Origin: Acidobacteriaceae bacterium
GTDB taxonomy: Bacteria > Acidobacteriota > Terriglobia > Bryobacterales > Bryobacteraceae
Assembly: GCA_019245255.1 (NCBI GenBank)
Contig: JAFARV010000638.1
Coordinates: 1 to 12,477, forward strand
Length of the DNA stretch: 12,477 bases
Reading direction: 5' to 3'
Shown: positions 1 to 6,225 of the stretch, in pieces
Numbering within the stretch: the first letter of the stretch is position 1
Layout of the letters: the number at the start of each line of letters is the position of its first letter
The notes under the pieces: model-generated
What the model saw: only the letters and a program-made list of their open reading frames with translations
Database searches by the model: none
What the model was told of the DNA's origin: nothing
Made by a program: the position numbers and the translations under genes

Positions 1-1145
1 AGCGTGACCCGAACAGCCAGTTCCTGCCGGCGAGCGGAAGTGCGCGCCAGGAGTATGCCGGCGACATTGGCACAGGCAATCAGCAGCAAAAGGCCGACAG
101 CGCCCGCTAGTGTCAGCAGAGCAGTACGCACATCTCCGACCATTGCGTCAGCGAAAGGCACGACCGCGACATCATTCAAATCCACTTGTTTTCCGTACTG
201 TGCTTTGATGCGTTTCGCGATGGCACTGAGATTGGCCCGGGCTTGGGCTACGGTGATGCCATCACGTACGCGGCCGATAGCTCGCCAATTGTGTGCCGTG
301 CGCGTGCCAAGATCCGGATCCAGCTCGCCCGGAATCCATACAGTAACGCCGTGCGGAGAATCGAATCCTGCAGGCATCACTCCAACCACTGGATAGACTC
401 CTCCGACCAGCTTCAGGCGAAATTGGGAGAGATTACTTGCGCCCCTGAGATAGCGCCGCCAATAGGAATCGCTGACGATAGCGGCGGGCGTACCGTGAGG
501 ACGGTGTTCGTCGGAAGCAAACTCACGGCCGCGAACGGGCTTGACACCCAGCGCTTCAAAGAAGCCGCTTGTCACCGCCGCGACGCTTGCACGAACGGGC
601 TCACTGCCGCCTGCAACGGAAGTCACCAGATCTCCATAACCGGCCAGATACGCCAAAGTGGTGTTCTGCGCCCGAAGATCTTCAAAGTTGGGATATGCCA
701 CGTTCATGCGGTGACCGTCAGCAGCCTGTTCCCACACCCGCACGATTTGCTGAGGTTTCGGATACGGGAGCGCGCGCAACAGAACGGCGTCGACGACAGA
801 AAAGACCGCCGTGGATGCACCGATGCCGAGCGCCAGTGTGAACACCGCGATCAAAGCAAAACCCGGGCTTTTGATCAGCCCACGCACTGCATATCGCAGG
901 TCCTGAACGAGGTTGTCGATGATGGTCACTTGCCGCGCGTCGCGACACTCCTCCTTTCTCTGCTCGATGTTTCTGATGGATCGCAATGCCGCGTAGTGAG
1001 CGTCTTCCGGACTCGCGCCGCGCCCGGATTCCTGGTCGATCTGCCGGTTCAGGTGATACCGCAATTCTTCGTCGAGTTCCTGCTCGAGTCTCTTGCGAAG
1101 GAAAAGCGACCGAAGGCGGAGCCGGAGGATGCTGAGGAATCGCAT
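1..1145 (-). CDS. ADOP-family permease (MacB/FtsX-like), N-terminal part; C-terminus lies beyond the window
   Basis: The minus strand is open from ATG at 1145 to the left edge, giving about 381 codons without a stop. The N-terminus is an amphipathic, charged helix region with ELDEELRYHLNRQID (residues 22-36) and a later RSIRNIEQRKEECRDAR stretch. Next come VQDLRYAVRGLIKSPGF and the first membrane helix, with the hallmark FTLALGIGASTAVFSVVDAVLL. A periplasmic MacB-PCD-like domain follows (WEQAADG, FFEALGVKPVRGREF, VGVMPAGF). A second hydrophobic segment, LLLLIACANVAGILLAR, marks the start of the FtsX-type permease helices at the edge. This order is typical of Acidobacterial Duplicated Orphan Permeases, which usually have about 800 residues and no ATPase partner; the substrate is unknown. 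The start codon overlaps the PadR stop by one base (TAATG), so translation is probably coupled. The family call is firm; the function is not. Confidence 0.93.
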   Translation of the reverse strand, partial: MRFLSILRLRLRSLFLRKRLEQELDEELRYHLNRQIDQESGRGASPEDAHYAALRSIRNIEQRKEECRDARQVTIIDNLVQDLRYAVRGLIKSPGFALIAVFTLALGIGASTAVFSVVDAVLLRALPYPKPQQIVRVWEQAADGHRMNVAYPNFEDLRAQNTTLAYLAGYGDLVTSVAGGSEPVRASVAAVTSGFFEALGVKPVRGREFASDEHRPHGTPAAIVSDSYWRRYLRGASNLSQFRLKLVGGVYPVVGVMPAGFDSPHGVTVWIPGELDPDLGTRTAHNWRAIGRVRDGITVAQARANLSAIAKRIKAQYGKQVDLNDVAVVPFADAMVGDVRTALLTLAGAVGLLLLIACANVAGILLARTSARRQELAVRVT

Positions 1146-1474
1146 TACGCTGTCCTCACGATCAAGGAAATGGCTGCCGACAAGCGCTCCCACTGCGCTG
1201 CTTCCTGTTCGAGGGCCTTACGTCCGGCCCTTGTCAGCTTGTAGTATTTGGCGCGGCGATTGTTTTCACTGACGGCCCATTCGGAGCTGATCCAGCCATT
1301 CTGCTCCAGCTTGTGCAGCGAGGGGTAAAGCGCACCTTGGCCGACTTTCAGGACATCACCCGACATCTGCTGTATGCGTTGGGCAATGGCCCAGCCGTGC
1401 ATCGGTTCAAGCGCGACTACTTTCAAAACCAGGAGGTCTAACGTGCCCTGCACGAGATCGGTAGGTCTGCTCAC
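1145..1474 (-). CDS. PadR-family transcriptional regulator
   Basis: This encodes 109 residues, a normal size for short PadR proteins. Family features in order: PTDLVQGTLDLLVLKVVALE (residues 4-23), PMHGWAIAQRIQQ, then VLKVGQGALYPSLHKLEQNGWI, which is the winged-helix recognition region, and NNRRAKYYKLTRAGRKAL for the wing and C-terminal helix. I chose the GTG at 1474 because a GAGGG ribosome site (1482-1486) sits 7 bases upstream and homologs typically begin just before the PTDLVQGTLD motif; an upstream in-frame extension to 1537 would add 21 non-family residues. PadR proteins are usually autorepressing repressors. The gene is fused by a TAATG stop/start overlap to the permease it probably controls. 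An 11-bp palindrome next to the ribosome site could be its own operator (inference). Confidence 0.93.
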   Translation of the reverse strand: MSRPTDLVQGTLDLLVLKVVALEPMHGWAIAQRIQQMSGDVLKVGQGALYPSLHKLEQNGWISSEWAVSENNRRAKYYKLTRAGRKALEQEAAQWERLSAAISLIVRTA

Positions 1475-1481
1475 TCTTTTG

Positions 1482-1486
1482 CCCTC
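1482..1486 (-). promoter_or_regulatory. Shine-Dalgarno site of the PadR gene
   Basis: GAGGG lies 7 bases before GTG 1474 and decides this start over upstream alternatives. It overlaps the palindrome at 1485-1495. Confidence 0.65.
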
Positions 1487-1495
1487 AGTAACTGA
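1485..1495. promoter_or_regulatory. Small palindrome, possible PadR operator
   Basis: TCAGT-A-ACTGA is a perfect inverted repeat with 5-bp arms and a 1-bp centre. It lies directly before the PadR gene and shares two bases with the Shine-Dalgarno site. PadR proteins often repress their own gene by binding short dyads near the promoter, so an operator role is possible. Such a short palindrome can occur by chance. Confidence 0.2.
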
Positions 1496-1580
1496 CAACA
1501 GGATACACCAAGAGCGGCACCGGCGGGGCGCGAACATGGCGCGCGTTTACGCCGTCAGAGTGGATGGGCCAGCGGGCGAA

Positions 1581-2741
1581 CTACTCGACTTCGCGTGGGG
1601 CCTTGTAACCGGCCTTCGCAATCACCTGGTACTTGATCGCCTTGCCCTTCTCATTGGTGATTCGAAGTGGCTCGTTGGTTGCCGGGTTAACCAGTTCAAC
1701 TTTGATGCGCCGGAATTTGCCGTCACGCGCAACATTCGTGGGGTGGTATGCGACCGAATATTGATTTCGCAGCGAGTCTTCAAGCTGACGGAAGATAGAG
1801 GGATATTCGGCCAGGAAGCGCGGGAAGAACGACATGCCGCCCGTCTCTTTGGAGAATGTTCGCATTTCGTTATCGGCCTGGAGAAAATCCATCTGGGCAA
1901 TGGGACCCATCATTCCGTACGATTCCGCGAGGATTCTGGAAGTCTGGAGAGTGCTGATGGTATAGATCGGCACACCGGATTCCTGAAGAGACTTTCGTGC
2001 CTTATCGAAGGTGAGCTTGCTGAACGTATCGAGGCCGCTGCCAATCAGAAGAATCGCTTTGCGCCCCTCAATAGCGGACATTCGATCCGCCATGTCCGTT
2101 AATGCATCGAAGACATTGGATTCGCTGAAGCCGGGAATGCGGAGTTGTGAGAGCGCCTGTTCGGCTTTGTGTTTGTCCGGAGAGAAATCCGACAGGATGG
2201 TTGAACGCATATCGTACTCAACGACTGCAATGTTGTCGTCAGGCTTTAAGGTCTCAAGGAAACCGTAGGACGCCTGAAGCGTCTCGTACCATCCATACGT
2301 CCAAAAGGCCTGGAAGCGGCCACTGAACTCGATGAGCATGCAGATGGTCATCGGTGCTTCGCTCATACCGAAATTGGCGATTTGCTGCGGCACGCCGTCT
2401 TCAAGGACGCGGAAGTTGCCACCGGGGATCTTGGGGATGAAATGCCCCCTATCGTCGAGCACGGCCACATCTACATTGACGGTTGTGGCGTTGGTGCGGA
2501 ACGTTGGAGTATCTTCAGCCGGTTCGTTCTTGCGTTTGTACTCCGAAGGAATCTGTTTCTCTTCGGGTGCGGGCTCGTCAGCCGGTTTGGTGCGAGGTTT
2601 GGCGACAGAATCGCCGGATCCGGTTTGCGGACCCTCCTGCGCCAATACGGGAAAACCGAATGGCACAAGAAACGCAATCCCCAGAATAAATGGATAAAGA
2701 AAACTAAATGGGCGCCGCGGAGTGCGGCCGTGGAACTTCAT
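1581..2741 (-). CDS. Secreted VWA-domain protein (VWFA-related Acidobacterial domain) with degenerate MIDAS
   Basis: This encodes 386 residues. ATG 2741 is chosen because GAGGTG (2749-2754) sits 7 bases upstream and it begins a clear signal peptide: a basic start, a hydrophobic core at residues 14-30, and likely cleavage after VLA (residue 34). A charged Pro/Glu/Lys linker follows (about 36-80), then an N-terminal strand region with VNVDVAVLDDRGHFI and FRVLEDGVPQQIANF, the VWA domain (about 130-300), and a tail with LRNQYSVAYHPTN and DGKFRRIKVEL. This order matches the acidobacterial VWFA-related family (TIGR03436). The metal-binding DxSxS is replaced by EFSGR (138-142), and the later LLSDGEDT-like segment reads LLIGSGLDTFS, so metal-dependent ligand binding is doubtful. 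The gene lies 22 bp after the rhomboid-like gene and is probably co-transcribed with it. Its ligand is unknown; periplasmic or secreted location is likely. Confidence 0.9.
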   Translation of the reverse strand: MKFHGRTPRRPFSFLYPFILGIAFLVPFGFPVLAQEGPQTGSGDSVAKPRTKPADEPAPEEKQIPSEYKRKNEPAEDTPTFRTNATTVNVDVAVLDDRGHFIPKIPGGNFRVLEDGVPQQIANFGMSEAPMTICMLIEFSGRFQAFWTYGWYETLQASYGFLETLKPDDNIAVVEYDMRSTILSDFSPDKHKAEQALSQLRIPGFSESNVFDALTDMADRMSAIEGRKAILLIGSGLDTFSKLTFDKARKSLQESGVPIYTISTLQTSRILAESYGMMGPIAQMDFLQADNEMRTFSKETGGMSFFPRFLAEYPSIFRQLEDSLRNQYSVAYHPTNVARDGKFRRIKVELVNPATNEPLRITNEKGKAIKYQVIAKAGYKAPREVE

Positions 2742-2748
2742 GACTGAA

Positions 2749-2754
2749 CACCTC
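2749..2754 (-). promoter_or_regulatory. Shine-Dalgarno site of the VWA gene
   Basis: GAGGTG lies 7 bases before ATG 2741. It fixes the start at the signal peptide rather than at upstream in-frame codons that would run into the rhomboid-like gene. Confidence 0.7.
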
Positions 2755-2763
2755 AACCGAGTC

Positions 2764-3534
2764 CTAGTGAACCCAGCGATCACGATTAGAATCTTGCTTC
2801 TTGAGATATACCTCAAATTTTCGCTTCGCGCGGCGTAATTTCCACTCTTTGTATCCCGCTGCCAGGGGCTCCCGGATCTGAGTCTGCAGACGCCGTCCGC
2901 GCAGCCACAGGAAACCTGCGGCGAGGCCGGTAAGCAGAAGGGTTGCGATCGCAATCCCGCTTCCCTGCCCGCCCGAAGCGGCCAAATACGACTGCAAGAA
3001 AACGATCGCGGCGATGATCATCACCATGTACTTTGATTTCATCGGGATCAGGAATCCAAACAGCACCGTGTTGTCCGGAAACATCAGCCCATAGGCGACA
3101 AGGATCGCGTTGACCGCGGCTGAGGAGCCGACCGTCACCGTATCGGTTCCGCGAAATATTGATGTGAAAAGAATTACTGCGATGGCAGAAATGATTCCGC
3201 ACCCAAAATAGAACCGTAGAAATCTAGGGGTACCCCAGAGGCGTTCAAGCGGCGCACCGAACATCCAGAGGGCGAGCATGTTCCAGAGGATCAGCCCAAT
3301 GCTGCTCCCGTGAAGAAACATATACGTGAAGAGCCGCCAGGCTGCGAACGGCGGGTGGGTGACCTCGGCGGGAATTAGTGCAAAGGTTCTAATGAGGTAG
3401 GTATCGAGGCTCCCCCGAAGAATGAAAGCGAACACGAAGATGCTGACATTGGCTATCAGCAGCCACTTCAAGCCGACCGGGAATCGATTGGACGGAATGT
3501 ACCGATTCACGTAGGAACGCGAACTGTAAGGCAT
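2764..3534 (-). CDS. Rhomboid-like six-helix membrane protein, probably catalytically inactive
   Basis: This encodes 256 residues. After a short cytoplasmic start come helix 1 (about 22-40) and the rhomboid signature region: W66-R67 in AAWRLFTYMFLHG, then N85-M in WNMLALWMFG, LERLWGTPRFLRFYF, a GSSA motif with the candidate nucleophile S138, further helices (about 155-185), and a last helix about 193-211. A very basic C-terminal tail ends the protein. Active rhomboids cut substrates in the membrane with a Ser-His dyad. Here the His in the last-helix AHLGG motif is replaced by Leu (L200, in ATLLLTGLAAG), the His four residues before the Asn is Leu (L81), and GxSG has become GSSA. I therefore infer a pseudoprotease that may bind membrane proteins instead of cutting them. 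No strong ribosome site precedes ATG 3534. The gene is followed at 22 bp by the secreted VWA gene. Confidence 0.88.
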   Translation of the reverse strand: MPYSSRSYVNRYIPSNRFPVGLKWLLIANVSIFVFAFILRGSLDTYLIRTFALIPAEVTHPPFAAWRLFTYMFLHGSSIGLILWNMLALWMFGAPLERLWGTPRFLRFYFGCGIISAIAVILFTSIFRGTDTVTVGSSAAVNAILVAYGLMFPDNTVLFGFLIPMKSKYMVMIIAAIVFLQSYLAASGGQGSGIAIATLLLTGLAAGFLWLRGRRLQTQIREPLAAGYKEWKLRRAKRKFEVYLKKQDSNRDRWVH

Positions 3535-3627
3535 CGGCTTTGGGGGATTCCTGAATTTGAGGATATCAGAGAGCTTCTATTTTCAGGAGCAAGTGACCCT
3601 CAATTTTCCAGCAATCGGGAGAAGGCA

Positions 3628-3969
3628 TCAGCCTTCCGGATGCGTGCAACGCCTCAATACGTCGGATGCGATGTGGACAAGAACCGCAATGCTTACCCAC
3701 ACTAACCAATTGGATAATGGCCCAGCCGAATATGGGAAGGTAGCGGTCCAACCCAGATTCGCCGCAAGGCTCCAACTTGCGAATGCGTAAGCCAGAAACA
3801 CGGCTGGACCCATCAACACTGATAGGACGGAGCCGAATTCCTGAGCGGTATCGACAGCCCAAACGCCAACGCGGCCGAGCCCGGCTCCGGCTGCTTGAAA
3901 GATTCCGATTGTCCACGTACGGGCTGGCTGCGTTTGCAGCACCAGAGCCGTTTCTCGCGGTTGAGACAT
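3628..3969 (-). CDS. Small two-helix membrane protein, paralog of the gene at 4133-4420
   Basis: This encodes 113 residues. A soluble Ala/Gly-rich N-terminus (1-45) precedes one hydrophobic segment at about 48-71 and a second at about 87-102, separated by a short loop. The loop carries a distinctive pattern: L72-x-W-T-x-x-F, then S81-x-G, S86-N-W-x-V-W. The same pattern occurs in the next gene upstream, with about 19 identities over 55 gap-free positions. That shared pattern is the main reason to believe both are real. A modest AAGGA ribosome site lies 10 bases before ATG 3969. I do not recognise a named family or function. It sits 93 bp before the rhomboid-like gene on the same strand and may belong to the same transcription unit. 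Confidence 0.68.
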   Translation of the reverse strand: MSQPRETALVLQTQPARTWTIGIFQAAGAGLGRVGVWAVDTAQEFGSVLSVLMGPAVFLAYAFASWSLAANLGWTATFPYSAGPLSNWLVWVSIAVLVHIASDVLRRCTHPEG

Positions 3970-4132
3970 TGTTCTTTGTTCCTTGCTCGAGAATTGGATG
4001 CACGTAAAAGGCCGAAGGTTGCCATACCCGAGGCCGCCTTAACGAGCTATTCATCTTGGTATGCGTCGAGGCGGTTGGAACCGGCTCAGAGGCGTCAAAA
4101 CAAAAACTAAAGTACTTGTGGTTGTGGACGGT

Positions 4133-4420
4133 TTAGTCGTTACGTGAGAAGCCGTTGTGGTCGCGACCGACGCGATCGAGCAGCCGGGCCAGCAGCAATA
4201 GAACGGCTGCGCTGCTAAGCCATACCTGCCAATGAGAGAAGAGTCCATGCGAGAGGAAGAATTCGCCGGTCCAACGGAGGTCGGAGGCGATGATCCAGAA
4301 GGTAACGGTAAAGGCAAGAAGCGCGGAAGGAGTGAGCAGCGCCGCACCGGCCAAGGCAATATTTTCGAAGGGAAGCAGCGACGTCCTGCGTCGATGTTGG
4401 AACCGTATTCGAACCAGCAT
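4133..4420 (-). CDS. Small two-helix membrane protein, paralog of the gene at 3628-3969
   Basis: This encodes 95 residues. The N-terminus is short and basic (RIRFQHRRR). It is followed by a long hydrophobic stretch (about 20-46), a loop with L48-R-W-T-G-x-F, S57-H-G, S62-H-W-x-V-W, then a second helix (about 66-80) and a polar tail. The loop and both helices align without gaps to the neighbouring 113-residue protein, so this is an old tandem duplication; the N-termini do not align. The ribosome site before ATG 4420 is weak. The gene diverges from the oxidoreductase gene across a 72-bp gap. Function unknown; the invariant W, T, F, S, G and W residues at the membrane edge suggest a conserved surface. 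Confidence 0.65.
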   Translation of the reverse strand: MLVRIRFQHRRRTSLLPFENIALAGAALLTPSALLAFTVTFWIIASDLRWTGEFFLSHGLFSHWQVWLSSAAVLLLLARLLDRVGRDHNGFSRND

Positions 4421-4480
4421 GGGCGAAGTCTTCTCTTAGCGTATCAAGACTGGCGATGTTGCTGATCGTGTAGATTGACT

Positions 4481-4487
4481 GAGGGAG
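4481..4487 (+). promoter_or_regulatory. Shine-Dalgarno site of the oxidoreductase gene
   Basis: GAGGGAG lies 5 bases before GTG 4493 and favours that start over the in-frame TTG at 4475, which has no ribosome site. Confidence 0.7.
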
Positions 4488-4492
4488 TTTTC

Positions 4493-5635
4493 GTGCGGAA
4501 GATAAAAACTGCTATTGTCGGGACGGGATTTATGGGGAAGGTCCACGCCGAACAGGTACGGCGGCTGGGCAATGTGGAGGTCGCCGCAGTCGTAGGCAGC
4601 CGGCCTGAACGCGCCAAGAAGTTTGCGGAGGCGTACGGTGTTCCGTTTAGCACGGACAAGCTTGACGACGTCCTGAAAGAAAAAGATATTGAAGCGATAC
4701 ACATCTGCACTCCGAACGTAGACCATTTCCCGCAATCAAGAGCGGCGCTGAATGCGGGGAAGGCCGTGTTGTGCGAGAAGCCGATGACGATGACAGTTGC
4801 GGAAGCCCGGCAGTTAGTCGAACTCGCGAAGGAAAAGAACGCGATCAACTGCGTACAACACAACCTGCGATATTACCCGGTGTTGCAGCAGGTGCGGCAG
4901 ATGATAGCAGCCGGCGATCTGGGAGAGATCCTGATTGCGCAGGGGACCTACTCACAGGATTGGCTGCTGTACGACACTGACTGGAACTGGCGCGTCGATA
5001 CGCACGAAAACGGCCGGTTGCGCGTGATGGGCGATATCGGTTCGCACTGGATGGACATGATTCAGCACTTAACAGGACTGCCGATCACGGCAGTGTGTGC
5101 GGACCTGGCGACCTTCCATAAAACCCGGCGCAGACCGAAAGGCTCAGTTGAAACATTCACCGGGAAGAAATCAGGAGTCGGCGATACAGAAGAGTTTGCA
5201 GTTGATTCCGACGACTTCGGCGCCGTACTGTTGCATCTCGGCGAGCGTGCGCGCGGCTCATTCACGGTAAGTCAGATGTCAGCCGGACGCAAAAACCGTT
5301 TCTACTTCGAAATCTTCGGCACCAAGGCCGGTATCGCGTGGAACCAGGAACAACCGGATACTCTTTGGGTCGGGCACCGGAACGAGCCGAACGAGTTGAT
5401 TGTGAAGGATGCCTCGTTGTTCTACCCGGAAGCTGCAAAGTTCGCGGATCTGCCCGGAGGACATAGCGAGGGTTACGACGACTCACACAAGCAGGTGTTC
5501 AAGAACTTCTATGCGCGAGTGGCCGATCCGGCGGTTCCGATCAACTATCCTACCTTTGAGGACGGTCTGCGCGGGATGATCCTGCTCGACAAAGTAGCGG
5601 AAAGCTCGGCGCGCAAGGCGTGGGTCGAGGTCTGA
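4493..5635 (+). CDS. Gfo/Idh/MocA-family NAD(P)-dependent oxidoreductase
   Basis: This encodes 380 residues, normal for the family. The N-terminal Rossmann fold opens with IVGTGFMGKVHA (GxGxxG at 10-15). It is followed by a VVGSRPERAKKFAE strand-helix and by HICTPNVDHF. The family EKP motif is at 95-97 (CEKPMTMTVAEA), where the lysine normally acts in catalysis. The C-terminal substrate domain has VQHNLRYYPVLQQV, then GDIGSHWMD (180-188), the usual position of the substrate-binding and catalytic Asp/His residues. Members oxidise or reduce sugars, inositols and related alcohols; the substrate here cannot be read from the sequence. GTG 4493 is preferred because of the GAGGGAG site. A small secreted protein gene follows 15 bp downstream and may be co-transcribed. 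Confidence 0.93.
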   Translation: MRKIKTAIVGTGFMGKVHAEQVRRLGNVEVAAVVGSRPERAKKFAEAYGVPFSTDKLDDVLKEKDIEAIHICTPNVDHFPQSRAALNAGKAVLCEKPMTMTVAEARQLVELAKEKNAINCVQHNLRYYPVLQQVRQMIAAGDLGEILIAQGTYSQDWLLYDTDWNWRVDTHENGRLRVMGDIGSHWMDMIQHLTGLPITAVCADLATFHKTRRRPKGSVETFTGKKSGVGDTEEFAVDSDDFGAVLLHLGERARGSFTVSQMSAGRKNRFYFEIFGTKAGIAWNQEQPDTLWVGHRNEPNELIVKDASLFYPEAAKFADLPGGHSEGYDDSHKQVFKNFYARVADPAVPINYPTFEDGLRGMILLDKVAESSARKAWVEV

Positions 5636-5650
5636 TAAGCTGCGATTCCC

Positions 5651-6199
5651 ATGAGGCGCGCAGGAGCAGTGCTGGTTGTTGGATTGCTGCTGTCGCTCCA
5701 TGCCTCAGCCTTCGGGCGTTCCAAACGGCTTGCCGAAATCGACCGGTATTGTCTGCGAGTGCAGGCTGAGACCTCGGGAACTCCGCCGCTGATCTTCAGC
5801 GGACCTGATCCCTGGGTCGAACTTGACGACGGCACGCCAGACAGTGACGACGACGCGGTCGCAATGATCTATACATCAGGTCCGGCCGTGCGCTGGGTTC
5901 TTCTTCACCTCACCAGTGCAGACGAAGGCTGGGTGGAAGACATCAGCTACTATTTCCGGGAGGATGGCACAATTGCAAAGCGCGAACGGCACGTAGAAGC
6001 GCCTGCTGCAAATGTGGAACTGGATGTAACGACGTATTACCAGAGCGGCCGTGTGATGAAAGAGATTGCTCATCATCACGCAATGCATCGCGGCCGCAAA
6101 AACCTGTCAGAATTCAACGACCCGGACGCACCAGCTTACATGACGGTCGACGATCTTCCCTTCCCGGATCCGTCTGACTTGTGGCGCAGACTGGCGTAG
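5651..6199 (+). CDS. Small secreted protein of unknown function
   Basis: This encodes 182 residues. An N-terminal signal peptide is clear: MRRAG, a hydrophobic core VLVVGLLLSL, and an ASA cleavage site near residue 20. The mature part has an acidic loop (DDGTPDSDDDA, about 59-69). A likely beta-rich segment follows (VRWVLLHLTSADEGWVEDISYY, FREDGTIAKRERH), then a histidine cluster (HHHAMHRG) and a Pro/Asp-rich end. No membrane anchor beyond the signal and no lipobox are seen. I do not recognise a family. Position 15 bp behind the oxidoreductase gene suggests co-transcription. The ribosome site is not obvious, so expression may depend on readthrough from upstream. It meets the next gene tail to tail, 26 bp apart. 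Confidence 0.75.
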   Translation: MRRAGAVLVVGLLLSLHASAFGRSKRLAEIDRYCLRVQAETSGTPPLIFSGPDPWVELDDGTPDSDDDAVAMIYTSGPAVRWVLLHLTSADEGWVEDISYYFREDGTIAKRERHVEAPAANVELDVTTYYQSGRVMKEIAHHHAMHRGRKNLSEFNDPDAPAYMTVDDLPFPDPSDLWRRLA

Positions 6200-6225
6200 C
6201 AGCAGGACGCCAGGTTTGAGCAAAA

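Noticed and set aside
186..1244. Long plus-strand open frame (352 codons) near the left edge
   Set aside because: It is antisense to the ADOP permease, which is open on the other strand and has clear family motifs. The plus-strand product has no recognisable domain.
1374..2102. Plus-strand open frame of 242 codons
   Set aside because: It is antisense to the PadR and VWA genes and crosses the gap between them. Both genes are well supported on the minus strand.
3566..4054. Minus-strand open frame of 162 codons overlapping the small membrane protein
   Set aside because: It shares the stretch with the 113-residue gene in another frame. Only the latter has membrane helices, a paralog next door and a ribosome site.
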